From: Pseudomonas pseudonitroreducens
Lineage (GTDB): Bacteria > Pseudomonadota > Gammaproteobacteria > Pseudomonadales > Pseudomonadaceae
Direction: 5' to 3'
DNA: 64,000 nucleotides
NCBI RefSeq assembly: GCF_021603645.1
Contig: NZ_BQHJ01000001.1
Span: 62,001-126,000, forward strand
The translations under genes and the position numbers were made by a program. Of this stretch, positions 1-9,679 are shown piece after piece. Below the pieces are notes generated by a model. It did not search any database. It was not told the DNA's origin and saw only the letters and a list, made by a program, of their open reading frames with translations. Numbering within the stretch: the first letter of the stretch is position 1; the number at the start of each line of letters is the position of its first letter.

Positions 1-1280
1 AGAAGCTCGAGGCGCCGCTCACCCACCTGCTGCGCAACGCCGTCGACCACGGCATCGAAGCCGCTGAAGTGCGCGCCCGCAACGGCAAGCCGGAAGAGGG
101 CAGCATCCAGCTGCTGGCCCGCCATCACGCCGGCATGCTGGTGCTGGAGCTGCAGGATGACGGCGGTGGGGTCGACCTGGACCGTCTGCGCTCGGCCATC
201 GTGCGTCGCCAGTTGTCCAGCGAGGAGACCGTGGCGCGTCTCACCGAGGAAGAGCTGCTGAGCTTCCTGTTCCTGCCTGGCTTCAGCATGCGCGAGCAGG
301 TTACCGAAGTGTCCGGTCGCGGCGTCGGCCTGGATGCCGTGCAGCACATGGTGCGCCAACTGCGTGGCGGCATCCGCATGGAGCAGGTACGCGGACAGGG
401 CGCGCGCTTCCACCTGGAAGTACCGCTGACGCTGTCGGTAGTGCGCAGCCTGGTCGTCAGCATTGGCGGCGAGGCATACGCCTTCCCGCTGGCGCACATC
501 GAACGCATGCGCCGCCTGGCGCCGGACGAAATCGTCCAGCTCGAAGGCCGCCAGCAGTTCTGGCACGAGGGTCGCCATGTCGGCCTGGTCTCGGCCAGCC
601 AGTTGTTGCAGCGCCCCGACGGCGAGGCCACGTCCGACGAGATTCCGGTGGTGGTGATCCGCGAGCGGGAAAGCGCCTACGGCGTGGCGGTGGAGCGATT
701 CATCGGCGAGCGCACCCTGGTGGTGGTGCCGCTGGATGCCCGGCTGGGCAAGGTGCAGGACGTTTCCGCCGGCGCGCTGCTGGATGACGGCACCCCGGTG
801 CTGATCCTCGACGTCGAGGACATGCTGCGGTCGGTGGAAAAACTGCTCGCCACCGGCCGCCTGGAGCGCATCGATCCCACCGGTCGCCTCACCGGCCCGG
901 CGCGCAAGCGCGTGCTGGTGGTGGACGACTCGCTGACCGTGCGCGAGCTGGAGCGCAAGCTGCTGCTGGGCCGCGGCTATGATGTCGCCGTGGCGGTGGA
1001 TGGCATGGATGGCTGGAACGCCCTGCGTTCGGAGCACTTCGACCTGGTCATCACCGATATCGACATGCCGCGCATGGACGGCATCGAACTGGTCACCCTG
1101 ATCCGCCGCGACACCCGCCTGCAGTCGCTGCCGGTGATGGTGGTGTCCTACAAGGATCGCGAAGAAGACCGTCGGCGCGGCCTGGATGCCGGCGCCGACT
1201 ATTATCTGGCCAAGGCCAGCTTCCACGACGAGGCCCTGCTGGATGCGGTGGTCGACCTGATCGGAGGAGCCCACGGGTGA
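1..1280 (+). CDS. wspE: WspE, CheA-type hybrid histidine kinase/response regulator (5' end missing)
   Basis: This is the C-terminal part of the chemotaxis-like kinase of the Wsp system, which senses surface contact through the receptor WspA and phosphorylates WspR and WspF. The open frame already runs at the window edge, where the first codons give an N-box of the HATPase domain (LLRNAVDHGIE). A G-box region (GVGLDAV) and a CheW-like regulatory domain follow. The last ~120 residues are a receiver domain with the acidic pair VVDDS, the phospho-acceptor stretch ITDIDMPRMDG and the conserved lysine in YLAKAS. The CheA/REC fusion directly before a cheB-like and a GGDEF gene is the wsp order of Pseudomonas. 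The GTG at 69 is internal; the true start lies upstream of the window. The stop overlaps the wspF start by 3 bases (GTGA), so translation is probably coupled. Confidence 0.93.
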   Translation, partial: KLEAPLTHLLRNAVDHGIEAAEVRARNGKPEEGSIQLLARHHAGMLVLELQDDGGGVDLDRLRSAIVRRQLSSEETVARLTEEELLSFLFLPGFSMREQVTEVSGRGVGLDAVQHMVRQLRGGIRMEQVRGQGARFHLEVPLTLSVVRSLVVSIGGEAYAFPLAHIERMRRLAPDEIVQLEGRQQFWHEGRHVGLVSASQLLQRPDGEATSDEIPVVVIRERESAYGVAVERFIGERTLVVVPLDARLGKVQDVSAGALLDDGTPVLILDVEDMLRSVEKLLATGRLERIDPTGRLTGPARKRVLVVDDSLTVRELERKLLLGRGYDVAVAVDGMDGWNALRSEHFDLVITDIDMPRMDGIELVTLIRRDTRLQSLPVMVVSYKDREEDRRRGLDAGADYYLAKASFHDEALLDAVVDLIGGAHG

Positions 1281-2284
1281 AGATAGGGATAGTCAACGAT
1301 ATGCCCCTGGCGGTGGAAGCGATGCGCCGCGCGCTGGCCTATGAGCCGGCGCACCGCATCGTCTGGGTCGCCGCCAATGGCGCCGAAGCGCTGGAGATGT
1401 GCGCCGCGCACAAGCCCGACGTGATCCTCATGGACCTGCTGATGCCGGTGATGGATGGCGTCGAGGCCACCCGCCGGATCATGGCCCAGAGTCCCTGCGC
1501 GATCATCGTCGTCACGGTCGATCTGGAACAGAACATGAGCCGCGTATTCGACGCCATGGGCAATGGCGCGGTAGACGCGGTGAACACCCCGACCATCGGT
1601 GTCGGCGACCCCGCGGAGGCGGCCCGGCCGCTGCTGCGCAAGTTGCAGAACCTGGCCTGGCTGACCGCCCCGCGTGATACCCGCCCGAACGCCAGCGTTG
1701 CCCCGGTGCGGCGCGGGGGCGGTGCGCGCAAGCTGATCGCCATTGGCTCTTCGGCGGGCGGCCCGGCGGCGCTCGCGGACCTGTTCGCGCGGCTGCCAGC
1801 GGATTTCCCGGCGGCCATCGTGGTCGTCCAGCACGTCGACGAAGTGTTCGCCGCCGGCATGGCCGAGTGGCTCTCGACCCAATCGACGATCCCCGTGCGC
1901 CTGGCGCGCAATGGCGAGCCGCCGCAGCCCGGCTGCGTGCTGCTGGCCGGCACCAACCACCATATCCGTCTGCTCAAGGGCGGCGAGCTGGCCTACACCG
2001 CCGAGCCCAGCGGGCACATCTATCGACCATCGATCGACGTATTTTTCGACAGCGTGGTGGAGTACTGGTCTGGCGATGCCGTTGGCGTGCTGCTCACCGG
2101 CATGGGCCGGGACGGCGCCGAAGGATTGAAACGCATGCGCGAACGTGGCTTTTTGACGCTGGCCCAGGACCAGGCCAGCAGCGCCGTGTACGGTATGCCC
2201 AAGGCCGCGGCGGCGATCGGTGCCGCCGTGGAGATTCGTGCGCTGGGCGACATCGCCCGAAGACTCGCTGAAGTCTGCGCCTGA
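1277..2284 (+). CDS. wspF: WspF, CheB-family protein-glutamate methylesterase
   Basis: WspF is the CheB-like methylesterase that demethylates the receptor WspA and so switches the Wsp pathway off; loss of function gives wrinkly, high c-di-GMP colonies in Pseudomonas. The 335-residue protein has an N-terminal receiver domain with Asp53 in LMDLLMPVMDG. A C-terminal CheB esterase domain follows, in which the catalytic triad can be seen as the Ser of GSSAGGP, the His of VVQHVD and the Asp of GMGRDGA. The length matches a complete CheB. The start is a GTG overlapping the wspE stop. No disruption is visible, so the system should be under normal adaptation rather than locked on. Confidence 0.94.
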   Translation: MKIGIVNDMPLAVEAMRRALAYEPAHRIVWVAANGAEALEMCAAHKPDVILMDLLMPVMDGVEATRRIMAQSPCAIIVVTVDLEQNMSRVFDAMGNGAVDAVNTPTIGVGDPAEAARPLLRKLQNLAWLTAPRDTRPNASVAPVRRGGGARKLIAIGSSAGGPAALADLFARLPADFPAAIVVVQHVDEVFAAGMAEWLSTQSTIPVRLARNGEPPQPGCVLLAGTNHHIRLLKGGELAYTAEPSGHIYRPSIDVFFDSVVEYWSGDAVGVLLTGMGRDGAEGLKRMRERGFLTLAQDQASSAVYGMPKAAAAIGAAVEIRALGDIARRLAEVCA

Positions 2285-2308
2285 GTGCAGGCTACGGAGC
2301 CCCATCAG

Positions 2309-3319
2309 ATGAACCCTTTGACGAGTGACTACCCCGTGAACACCCCAGGCGATTCCGCTGTGATGGTGCTGCTGGTCGACGACCAGCCGATGATCGGCGA
2401 AGCCGTGCGCCGCGCGCTGGCGGACGACCCCAGTATCGATTTCCACTTCTGCTCCGATCCGCACCAGGCCATCGCCCTGGCCATCCAGATCAAGCCCACG
2501 GTGATTCTCCAGGACCTGGTGATGCCTGGCGCCGACGGTCTCTCGCTGGTGCGCGAATACCGCGCCAACCCGGCGACCCGCGACCTGCCGATCATCGTCC
2601 TGTCGACCAAGGAAGACCCTGCTGTAAAGAGCGCGGCGTTCAGCGCCGGCGCCAACGACTACCTGGTCAAGCTGCCGGACGCCATCGAACTGATCGCCCG
2701 GGTCCGCTATCACTCGCGCTCCTACCTCGCCCTGCTGCAGCGCGACGAGGCCTACCGCGCCCTGCGCGAGAGCCAGCAGCAGTTGCTGGAAACCAACCTG
2801 GTGCTGCAGCGGCTGATGAACTCCGACGGCCTCACCGGGCTGTCCAACCGCCGGCACTTCGACGAATACCTGGAAATGGAGTGGCGCCGTGGCCTGCGCG
2901 AGCAGACCCAGCTGTCGATCCTGTTGATCGATGTGGACCACTTCAAGGCCTACAACGACACCTTCGGCCATGTGCAGGGCGACGAGGCGCTGCGCCAGGT
3001 GGCCGGGGCAATCCGTGCCAGCGCCAGCCGCCCCTCGGACCTGCCGGCGCGCTACGGCGGCGAAGAGTTCGTCATGGTCCTGCCGAATACCTCGCCTGGT
3101 GGCGCGCGCCTGCTGGCGGAGAAGCTGCGGCGCCTGGTGCAGGACCTGAACATCCGCCACGAACTGCCGACCCCGGGTTCGTCGCTGACCATCAGCATCG
3201 GCGTGGCGACCCTGATTCCCCAGGCCGGGCAGGCTTGCCGCCAGCTCATCGAACTGGCCGACCAGGCGCTCTACAACGCCAAGCACGGCGGTCGCAACCA
3301 GGTGGCCATCGCCGGCTGA
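2309..3319 (+). CDS. wspR: WspR, REC-GGDEF diguanylate cyclase
   Basis: WspR is the output of the Wsp pathway and makes c-di-GMP when phosphorylated. The 336-residue protein has a receiver domain with acceptor Asp69 ([13 protein letters not shown]), a helical stalk ending in [29 protein letters not shown], and a GGDEF domain with the active-site form GGEEF. An RxxD inhibitory site (RPSD) sits just upstream of GGEEF, so product feedback is expected. I chose the ATG at 2309 because GGAG lies 9 bases before it and the N-terminus then resembles known WspR; an in-frame GTG at 2285 next to the wspF stop would add 8 residues. It is co-directional with wspEF and presumably their last operon gene. Confidence 0.94.
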   Translation: MNPLTSDYPVNTPGDSAVMVLLVDDQPMIGEAVRRALADDPSIDFHFCSDPHQAIALAIQIKPTVILQDLVMPGADGLSLVREYRANPATRDLPIIVLSTKEDPAVKSAAFSAGANDYLVKLPDAIELIARVRYHSRSYLALLQRDEAYRALRESQQQLLETNLVLQRLMNSDGLTGLSNRRHFDEYLEMEWRRGLREQTQLSILLIDVDHFKAYNDTFGHVQGDEALRQVAGAIRASASRPSDLPARYGGEEFVMVLPNTSPGGARLLAEKLRRLVQDLNIRHELPTPGSSLTISIGVATLIPQAGQACRQLIELADQALYNAKHGGRNQVAIAG

Positions 3320-3367
3320 ACGGGCGGGGAGGGCGCGGAAACGGTGGGCGTGCTTTGTCGCAAAGCC

Positions 3368-3396
3368 TGAAAAGGCGACGAAAATTCACGTATACT
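3368..3396 (+). promoter_or_regulatory. Probable sigma-70 promoter of prfB
   Basis: A consensus-like -10 TATACT lies at 3391-3396, 42 bases before the prfB start, in the short gap after wspR. The -35 at 17-base spacing (TGAAAA, 3368-3373) is poor. It is supported mainly by the -10 and by position between two unrelated transcription units. Confidence 0.45.
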
Positions 3397-3438
3397 TGCC
3401 GGCTTTTCTACGCCCTTTACCCGTGAGAGATGCCCGCC

Positions 3439-4534
3439 ATGGAAATCCAACCGATCCTCAACAGCATCAAGGACCTCTCCGACCGTACCCAGTCGATTCG
3501 GGGGTATCTTTGACTACGATCTGAAACATGATCGTCTGATCGAAGTAAACCGCGAGCTGGAAGACCCGGCGGTCTGGAACAAACCCGAATACGCCCAGAA
3601 CCTGGGCCGCGAGCGCGCCATGCTGGCGCAGATCGTCGAGACCCTCGACGAACTCACCAGCGGCCTGGCCGACTCCCGCGACCTGCTCGACATGGCGGTC
3701 GAGGAGAACGACGAAGGCGCCGTTGGCGACGTCGAGGCGGAAGTCCAGCGCCTGCGCGAAATCCTCGAGAAGCTCGAGTTCCGCCGCATGTTCAGCGGCG
3801 AGATGGACCCCAACAACGCCTACCTGGACATCCAGGCCGGCTCCGGCGGCACCGAGGCCCAGGACTGGGCCAACATGCTGCTGCGCATGTACCTGCGCTG
3901 GGCCGACAAGAACGGCTTCGATGCCGAGATCGTCGAGTTGTCCGAGGGCGAAGTCGCCGGCATCAAGGGCGCCACCGTGCACATCAAGGGCGAGTACGCC
4001 TTCGGCTGGCTGCGCACCGAGATCGGCGTGCACCGCCTGGTGCGCAAGAGCCCGTTCGACTCCGGCAACCGTCGCCACACCTCGTTCACCGCGGTGTTCG
4101 TATCGCCGGAAATCGACGACAACATCGAGATCGAGATCAACCCGGCCGATCTGCGCATCGACACCTACCGCTCCTCCGGCGCGGGCGGTCAGCACGTGAA
4201 CACCACCGACTCCGCGGTGCGTATCACCCACGTGCCGACCAACACCGTGGTGGCGTGCCAGAACGAACGCTCCCAGCACGCCAACAAGGACACCGCCATG
4301 AAGATGCTGCGGGCCCGGTTGTACGAGCAGGAGATGCAGAAACGCAACGCCGCCTCGCAGGCGCTGGAGGAGACCAAGTCGGATATCGGCTGGGGTCACC
4401 AGATCCGTTCCTACGTGCTCGACCAGTCGCGCATCAAGGACCTGCGTACCGGCGTGGAACGCAGTGATTGCGACAAGGTGCTCGACGGCGATCTCAACGA
4501 GTATCTCGAGGCCAGCCTCAAACAAGGGCTCTGA
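3439..4534 (+). CDS. prfB: Peptide chain release factor 2 (programmed +1 frameshift)
   Basis: RF2 recognises UGA and UAA stop codons. The gene is read in two frames. The first starts at ATG 3439 and runs 24 codons to an in-frame TGA at 3511-3513; the second continues from 3512 to 4534, giving about 364 residues, the usual RF2 length. The junction has the conserved autoregulatory signal: a Shine-Dalgarno-like GGGGG followed by TAT CTT TGA C. When RF2 is scarce the ribosome slips +1 at CTT. The main body carries the SPF codon-recognition tripeptide ([11 protein letters not shown]) and the catalytic GGQ loop ([14 protein letters not shown]). lysS follows downstream, as in most gammaproteobacteria. 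The frameshift is genuine regulation, not damage. Confidence 0.96.
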
Positions 4535-4550
4535 CGCAGAGCCCCATTGC

Positions 4551-4607
4551 AGGAGCGAGCTTGCTCGCGAACCCGTCCAGGAGCTTCGCGAGCAAGCTCG
4601 CTCCTAC
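4551..4607. repeat. REP pair (REPIN) between prfB and lysS
   Basis: Two inverted copies of the element GGAGCGAGCTTGCTCGCGAA face each other across a short spacer, making a long palindrome. The same unit recurs at 6588-6608, 11502-11634, 16270-16361, 25300s, 25640-25663, 30740-31050 and 60444-60522. These are Pseudomonas-type repetitive extragenic palindromes, normally mobilised by a RAYT transposase encoded elsewhere. Confidence 0.85.
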
Positions 4608-4652
4608 ACGTATCCCCCCAATTTGATTTAGACGCCAGGCAGATAGACGACC

Positions 4653-6158
4653 ATGAGCGACCAACAACTCGACCAGCACGAACTGCAACAGGAAGAAAAC
4701 AAGCTGATCGCCCAGCGCAAGGAAAAGCTTGCCGCCGTGCGTGAAGCCAAGGCCATTGCCTTCCCCAACGACTTCCGCCGTGAAAACTACTTCGCGGACC
4801 TGCAGAAACAGTACGCCGACAAGACCAAGGAAGAGCTGGAAGCAGCCGCCATCCCGGTCAAGGTCGCCGGTCGCATCATGCTCAACCGTGGTTCGTTCAT
4901 CGTCCTGCAGGACAGCAGCGGCCGCCTGCAGGCCTATGTGAACCGCAAGACCCTGCCGGAAGAGACCCTCGCCGAGATCAAGACCTGGGACCTGGGCGAC
5001 ATCATCGGTGCCGAAGGCACCCTGGCCCGCTCCGGCAAGGGTGACCTGTACGTCGAGATGACCAGCGTGCGCCTGCTGACCAAGTCGCTGCGCCCGCTGC
5101 CGGACAAGCACCACGGCCTGACCGACACCGAGCAGCGCTACCGCCAGCGCTACGTCGACCTGATCGTCAACGAGGAAACCCGCCACACCTTCCGCGTGCG
5201 TTCCCAGGTCATCGCCCACATCCGTCGCTTCCTCTCCGATCGCGGCTTCCTCGAAGTGGAAACCCCGATGCTGCAGACCATCCCTGGCGGCGCGGCGGCC
5301 AAGCCCTTCGAAACCCACCACAATGCGCTCGACATGGCCATGTTCCTGCGTATCGCCCCGGAGCTGTACCTCAAGCGCCTGGTGGTCGGTGGCTTCGAGA
5401 AGGTCTTCGAGATCAACCGCAACTTCCGTAACGAAGGCGTCTCGACCCGGCACAACCCCGAGTTCACCATGCTCGAGTTCTACCAGGCCTACGCCGACTA
5501 CGAAGACAACATGGACCTGACCGAAGAGCTGTTCCGCGAGCTGGCCCAGGCCGTGCTCGGCAGCACCGACGTGCCCTACGGCGACAAGGTCTTCCACTTC
5601 GGCGAGCCGTTCGCCCGCCTGTCCGTGTTCGATGCCATCCTCAAGTACAACCCGGAACTGACCGCGGCTGACCTGACCGACCTCGAGAAGGCCCGTGCCA
5701 TCGCCAAGAAGGCCGGCGCCAAGGTCCTCGGCCACGAAGGCCTGGGCAAGCTGCAGGTGATGATTTTCGAAGAGCTGGTCGAGCACAAGCTGGAGCAGCC
5801 GCACTTCATCACCCAGTACCCGTTCGAAGTGTCCCCGCTGGCCCGCCGCAACGACAACGACCCGAGCGTCACCGACCGCTTCGAGCTGTTCATCGGTGGC
5901 CGCGAGATCGCCAACGCCTACTCCGAGCTCAACGACGCCGAAGACCAGGCCGAGCGCTTCATGCTGCAGGTCAAGGAGAAGGACGCCGGTGACGACGAGG
6001 CGATGCACTACGACGCCGACTTCGTCAACGCGCTGGAATACGGCATGCCGCCCACCGCTGGCGAAGGCATCGGTATCGACCGCCTGGTGATGCTGCTGAC
6101 CAACTCGCCGTCGATCCGCGACGTCATCCTCTTCCCGCACATGCGCCCGCAGGCGTAA
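4653..6158 (+). CDS. lysS: Lysyl-tRNA synthetase, class II
   Basis: LysRS charges tRNA-Lys. The 501-residue protein has an N-terminal OB-fold anticodon-binding domain (about residues 60-170) and a class II catalytic core. Motif 2 is visible as [17 protein letters not shown] and motif 3 as [26 protein letters not shown]. The length is typical. The start ATG is preceded by AGATAGACGACC, a weak ribosome site. It follows prfB in the same direction with a REPIN in the gap and ends at a strong rho-independent terminator. Confidence 0.96.
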   Translation: MSDQQLDQHELQQEENKLIAQRKEKLAAVREAKAIAFPNDFRRENYFADLQKQYADKTKEELEAAAIPVKVAGRIMLNRGSFIVLQDSSGRLQAYVNRKTLPEETLAEIKTWDLGDIIGAEGTLARSGKGDLYVEMTSVRLLTKSLRPLPDKHHGLTDTEQRYRQRYVDLIVNEETRHTFRVRSQVIAHIRRFLSDRGFLEVETPMLQTIPGGAAAKPFETHHNALDMAMFLRIAPELYLKRLVVGGFEKVFEINRNFRNEGVSTRHNPEFTMLEFYQAYADYEDNMDLTEELFRELAQAVLGSTDVPYGDKVFHFGEPFARLSVFDAILKYNPELTAADLTDLEKARAIAKKAGAKVLGHEGLGKLQVMIFEELVEHKLEQPHFITQYPFEVSPLARRNDNDPSVTDRFELFIGGREIANAYSELNDAEDQAERFMLQVKEKDAGDDEAMHYDADFVNALEYGMPPTAGEGIGIDRLVMLLTNSPSIRDVILFPHMRPQA

Positions 6159-6175
6159 GTGCCGGAACAGTGAGA

Positions 6176-6201
6176 AAGGCCGCCCTCGGGCGGCCTTTTT
6201 C
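6176..6201 (+). terminator. Rho-independent terminator of lysS
   Basis: A GC-rich stem GGCCGCC/GGCGGCC (6178-6195) with a tiny loop is followed at once by TTTTT, 18 bases after the lysS stop. Confidence 0.9.
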
Positions 6202-6329
6202 GTTTCCGCGTGCTGGACCCGCCGGGGCGACTCCTGGGTGCGACGGCGCTCGTGGACGGAGTCCGCCCCTATTCGGCCGGACAGGGCCAAGGTGCGCTTG
6301 GAACCGATGATTCCGCGCTCGGTCCGCCC

Positions 6330-6608
6330 CTCACCCCAGCCCTCTCCCAGGGGAGAGGGAGTCGTTCGGAGCAGGAGGGAGCCTTGATATCCGCCTGCAC
6401 TATCCGCTCCCTCTCCCTGAAGGAAAGGGGCCGTTTGGTGCAGGATGGGCCTAGGTATCCGCCAGCACTATCTGCTCCCTCTCCCTGAGGGAGAGGGCCG
6501 GGGTGAGGGGGAGGCCCGGGCGCCGATCCCGACGCGACAGATGTTCCGGAGCGCGGAAGTCTTCCAGGAGCGCACCATGCGGCCGTTTGCGAGCAAGCTC
6601 GCTCCTAC
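6330..6608. repeat. Cluster of palindromic repeats in the 670-bp gap after lysS
   Basis: The 6202-6831 gap has no credible gene. It contains at least three versions of a palindrome built on CCCTCTCCC...GGGAGAGGG with flanking CCTCACCCC / GGGGTGAGGG (around 6330-6361, 6405-6430, 6472-6508). A single REP arm follows at about 6586-6608. Related GAGAGGG palindromes recur at 25075-25190 and 25430-25462. Confidence 0.7.
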
Positions 6609-6831
6609 AGATGCCGGCGGCTCTGGCGGTATGTCATCCGACGAAATGCATGCCGGAACGGTGGCTTGGCCGTTATGTAGCACGTCATACACCCAGGCCT
6701 GATTCCCTGCCGCCAGCCCCGCCTCGTGGCTCGCATCGCACGCCGATGCCGCAGCCGCACAGCGGCAATTGTTTTCCCACCGAAAAGCTCGAACAATGTG
6801 CCATCAGGCCGCGCCGCCGGAGGTAATGCCC

Positions 6832-7548
6832 GTGACCCAAGTGTCCCCGCGAGACAGCGCCGCGCAAGTCGCCAGCGCCATCGCCGAAAGTGTCAAATAC
6901 CAGGGCCGCAAGGCCAGCCGCCAGGGCAGCGAACAGCGCCGCCAGGCGATCCTCGACGCCGCGCTGCGAATCATCGTTCGCGATGGCGTGCGCGCCGTGC
7001 GTCACCGCGCCGTGGCCGCCGAGGCTGGGGTGCCGCTGTCCGCCACCACCTACTACTTCAAGGACATCCAGGACCTCATCACCGATACCTTCGCGCTCTT
7101 CGTCGAGCGCAGCGCCGAAGCCCTGTCGACCTTCTGGGGCAGCGTCGAGGGTGACCTCCAGGCCATGGCCGCCGGCCTCGCCCAGGACGACCCGCAGGCG
7201 CGCCGCGAGCTGACGGCGAATATCGTCGAGCTGGCGATCCAGTACGTCATGGTCCAGCTCAACGAGCGCCGCGAGCATCTGCTCGCCGAACAGGCCTTCC
7301 GCCAGGAGGCGCTGCTCAACCCCAGCCTCAGCGATCTGGCGCAGCGTCACCGGCGGATTCTGTCCCTGGGCGTGGTGCATTTCTTCGAAGTGCTCGGTTC
7401 CAGACAGCCCGAGCAGGATGCGCGGGTGTTGACGGCCATCATCCTGCAGATGGAGTATCAGGGCCTGCTGGACGGGGCCGACCACCTGCAGACCGAGGAA
7501 ATGCGTGCCATCCTTAGCCGCTATCTCGACCTGGTGATGGGCCTGTAG
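6832..7548 (+). CDS. TetR-family transcriptional regulator
   Basis: A 238-residue TetR-type repressor. The N-terminal helix-turn-helix region covers roughly residues 35-85 (RRQAILDAALRIIVRDG ... LSATTYYFKDIQDLI), and a ligand-binding domain without recognisable specificity follows. I chose the GTG at 6832 because GGAGGT lies 7 bases upstream; the ATG at 6826 is too close to that site. With this start the N-terminus (MTQVSPRDSA) resembles the TetR protein next to lysS in P. aeruginosa. It ends in its own terminator and stands alone between lysS and the lipoprotein operon. The target is unknown. Confidence 0.85.
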   Translation: MTQVSPRDSAAQVASAIAESVKYQGRKASRQGSEQRRQAILDAALRIIVRDGVRAVRHRAVAAEAGVPLSATTYYFKDIQDLITDTFALFVERSAEALSTFWGSVEGDLQAMAAGLAQDDPQARRELTANIVELAIQYVMVQLNERREHLLAEQAFRQEALLNPSLSDLAQRHRRILSLGVVHFFEVLGSRQPEQDARVLTAIILQMEYQGLLDGADHLQTEEMRAILSRYLDLVMGL

Positions 7549-7568
7549 CTCCAGCTGCTGCATTGCAA

Positions 7569-7590
7569 CCCCGCCATCCGGCGGGGTTTT
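7569..7590 (+). terminator. Rho-independent terminator of the TetR gene
   Basis: Perfect stem CCCCGCC/GGCGGGG with loop ATCC followed by TTTT, 21 bases after the stop codon. Confidence 0.88.
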
Positions 7591-7655
7591 CGTGTCGGAA
7601 CTCCGGATGCCTTGACGCATCGCATGCCAAGGCATCCGGACCTAAGGAGGGCGTG

Positions 7656-8219
7656 ATGAAAGTCTGGCGTGCACTGCTGCTGTTGAGCATCGGCCTGCTC
7701 AGTGGCTGTCTGGTGACGTTCAAGGACCCGATTCCGGCCAACGAGCCCGCGCCGGCTCACCTGCTGGGCCAGTGGTCGCGTGTGGACGAGTACGGCGAGG
7801 AACAGTTCCTCGAGGTGACCCGTTCCGGCTCCAACCTCTACCGTGCGCTCAGCTACGTCGACAGCAAGGACAACACCGACAGCGTCGAAGACTTCGGCTT
7901 CACCGTCGCCCACCACGGCAAGCGCTGGTATCTGTCGGCCGGGCTGCCGAAAAGCATGGGCGGCAACTTCGCCCTGGCCGGTTTCGAGATCACCGACAAG
8001 GACGAACTGGTGATCTATAACCTGGATGTCGAGCACATCCTGCAGGACATGAAGGAAGGCGCGCTCAAGGGTGAGAAGGTCGACACCGAGCAGGGCGCCG
8101 GCGCCCTGGTGAGCAGCCCGCTGGCCGATGTCATCGCCTACCTGAACGATCCCGCCAACTCCGACGTGTTCGTCGAAGCGCTGCGCTTCTCGCGCGTTAC
8201 CCCGGGAGAACAGCAATGA
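7656..8219 (+). CDS. Predicted lipoprotein of unknown function
   Basis: A 187-residue secreted lipoprotein. The signal peptide MKVWRALLLLSIGLLSGC ends in lipobox LSGC with the lipidated Cys at position 18. The mature part is mixed and soluble, with no family I can name; a motif GQWSRVDEYGEEQFLEV follows the linker. The start is set by AAGGAGG five bases before ATG 7656. Its stop overlaps the next gene's ATG by four bases (ATGA), so it is probably co-translated with the DUF1704 metallopeptidase-like gene. Membrane targeting (inner or outer) cannot be decided; the residue after Cys is Leu, which does not signal inner-membrane retention. Confidence 0.8.
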   Translation: MKVWRALLLLSIGLLSGCLVTFKDPIPANEPAPAHLLGQWSRVDEYGEEQFLEVTRSGSNLYRALSYVDSKDNTDSVEDFGFTVAHHGKRWYLSAGLPKSMGGNFALAGFEITDKDELVIYNLDVEHILQDMKEGALKGEKVDTEQGAGALVSSPLADVIAYLNDPANSDVFVEALRFSRVTPGEQQ

Positions 8220-9520
8220 CCCCACGGCGCAAGAAGTCCACGCCCAACGAGTACCAGCAGATCATCCGCGGCCTGTCCGATCGCATCGTCGAGGCACAGA
8301 CACCGATCCGCGTGCTCGACGCCATCAAATGGGACGACAGCATCCGTGACGACTTCCTCAAGGGGCGCGGCAAGCATGCGCCCAAGGTCGACCGCGCCTA
8401 CTACGATGGCCGACCGCTGTCCTTCGACAGCAGCGCGAAGAAGCAGGAATTCCAGAACATCGAGCGCGACATCACCCGCCACCTGGGGCAGTTCAATCCG
8501 GTCGGGCAGATCATGCGGCGCATGTGCAAGGAATACCGCATGGTCATCCGCATGCTCGAGGCGCGCGGTACCCAGGACTTCGGCCTGATCTCCCAGGAGC
8601 TCTACGGCTCGGCATCGGATGCCTTCCACGCCGGCGACCCGACCCTCGCGGACCTGGGCCTGATGCTCTCGGACTACCTGAACAACATCGCCGACCGTGG
8701 CGACCTCAAGGACGAACCCAAGACCCTCACCGCCAGCGACGCGGTGAGGATGCTGCAGGAGCGCCTGAACAAGGTGTTCGACGGCAAGGAAGACACCATC
8801 CGCGTCTTCGAGTCCGACGGCATCGTTGCCGACGCCGCCGCCGGCGCCGATTACATCAAGGTGCGCGCCGACGCGATGTTCAACGAGCGCGACGTGCGCG
8901 CGCTGGAAGTCCACGAAGGCCTGGTGCATGTCGGCACCACGCTCAACGGCCTCAACCAGCCGATCTGCACCTTCCTCGCCAAGGGCCCGCCGTCGTCCAC
9001 CGTGACCCAGGAAGGCCTGGCGATCCTGATGGAAGTGATCGCCTTTGCCTCCTACCCGACGCGCCTGCGCAAGCTCACCAACCGCACCCGTGCCATCCAC
9101 ATGGCGGAGGAGGGCGCGGACTTCCTCGAAGTGTTCAACTTCTACCGCGAGCAGAACTACAGCGCGGAAAGCAGCTACCAGAACGCCAGCCGGGTGTTCC
9201 GCGGTTCGACGCCTTCGGGCCTGCCATTCACCAAGGACCTGTCGTACCTCAAGGGTTTCATCCTGATCTACAACTACATCCAGCTCGCCGTGCGCAAGGG
9301 CAAGCTGGAGCAGATCCCGCTGCTGTTCTGCGGCAAGGCCACCCTGGAAGACATGCGCACCTTGCGCCAACTGGTGGACGAGGGCCTGGTGGTGCCGCCC
9401 AAGTACCTGCCGCCGCAATTCCGTGATCTCAATGCACTGTCGGCGTGGATGTGCTTCTCGAACTTCCTCAATCACCTCAGCCTCGACCGCATCGAGGCGG
9501 ATTACGCCAATATCCTCTGA
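8216..9520 (+). CDS. DUF1704 / QEGLA-motif protein, putative zinc metallopeptidase
   Basis: The 434-residue protein matches the family annotated as flavohemoglobin expression-modulating QEGLA motif protein (DUF1704). It carries H233-E-G-L-V-H238, an HExxxH pattern, and TQ265-E266-GLA about 30 residues later, which could supply the third metal ligand. The same arrangement is found in the eukaryotic MATCAP tyrosine carboxypeptidases, so a bacterial peptidase role is a reasonable inference rather than a demonstrated one. No signal peptide is present, so it is probably cytoplasmic. It is coupled by a 4-base overlap to the upstream lipoprotein gene. The substrate is unknown. Confidence 0.8.
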   Translation: MTPRRKKSTPNEYQQIIRGLSDRIVEAQTPIRVLDAIKWDDSIRDDFLKGRGKHAPKVDRAYYDGRPLSFDSSAKKQEFQNIERDITRHLGQFNPVGQIMRRMCKEYRMVIRMLEARGTQDFGLISQELYGSASDAFHAGDPTLADLGLMLSDYLNNIADRGDLKDEPKTLTASDAVRMLQERLNKVFDGKEDTIRVFESDGIVADAAAGADYIKVRADAMFNERDVRALEVHEGLVHVGTTLNGLNQPICTFLAKGPPSSTVTQEGLAILMEVIAFASYPTRLRKLTNRTRAIHMAEEGADFLEVFNFYREQNYSAESSYQNASRVFRGSTPSGLPFTKDLSYLKGFILIYNYIQLAVRKGKLEQIPLLFCGKATLEDMRTLRQLVDEGLVVPPKYLPPQFRDLNALSAWMCFSNFLNHLSLDRIEADYANIL

Positions 9521-9545
9521 CTGCGGACTCGGATTGGACCTCGGT

Positions 9546-9630
9546 CGTAGGATGGTGTGGAGCGAAGCGATACCCATCGATATTCCGGCACTGCAGGGCG
9601 ATGGGTATCGCAAGCTCCACCCATCCTACG
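9546..9630. repeat. 85-bp palindromic element, GTAGGATGG type
   Basis: The left arm (CGTAGGATGGTGTGGAGCGA and onward through GATACCCATC) is mirrored by the right arm (GATGGGTATCG ... CTCCACCCATCCTACG). A closely similar full palindrome lies at 11673-11752 and a left half at 31998-32030. It differs in sequence from the GGAGCGAGCTTGCTCGCGAA REP family. Confidence 0.8.
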
Positions 9631-9679
9631 CAAGGCGCTTCCCGGCAGTCAGGGTGCGATGTATGCCAAGGATGAACTC

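Noticed and set aside
1202-3286. Long minus-strand frame opposite wspF-wspR
   Set aside because: Opposite-strand shadow of high-GC genes with strong wobble bias; His/Gln/Val-rich, no domain, no ribosome site.
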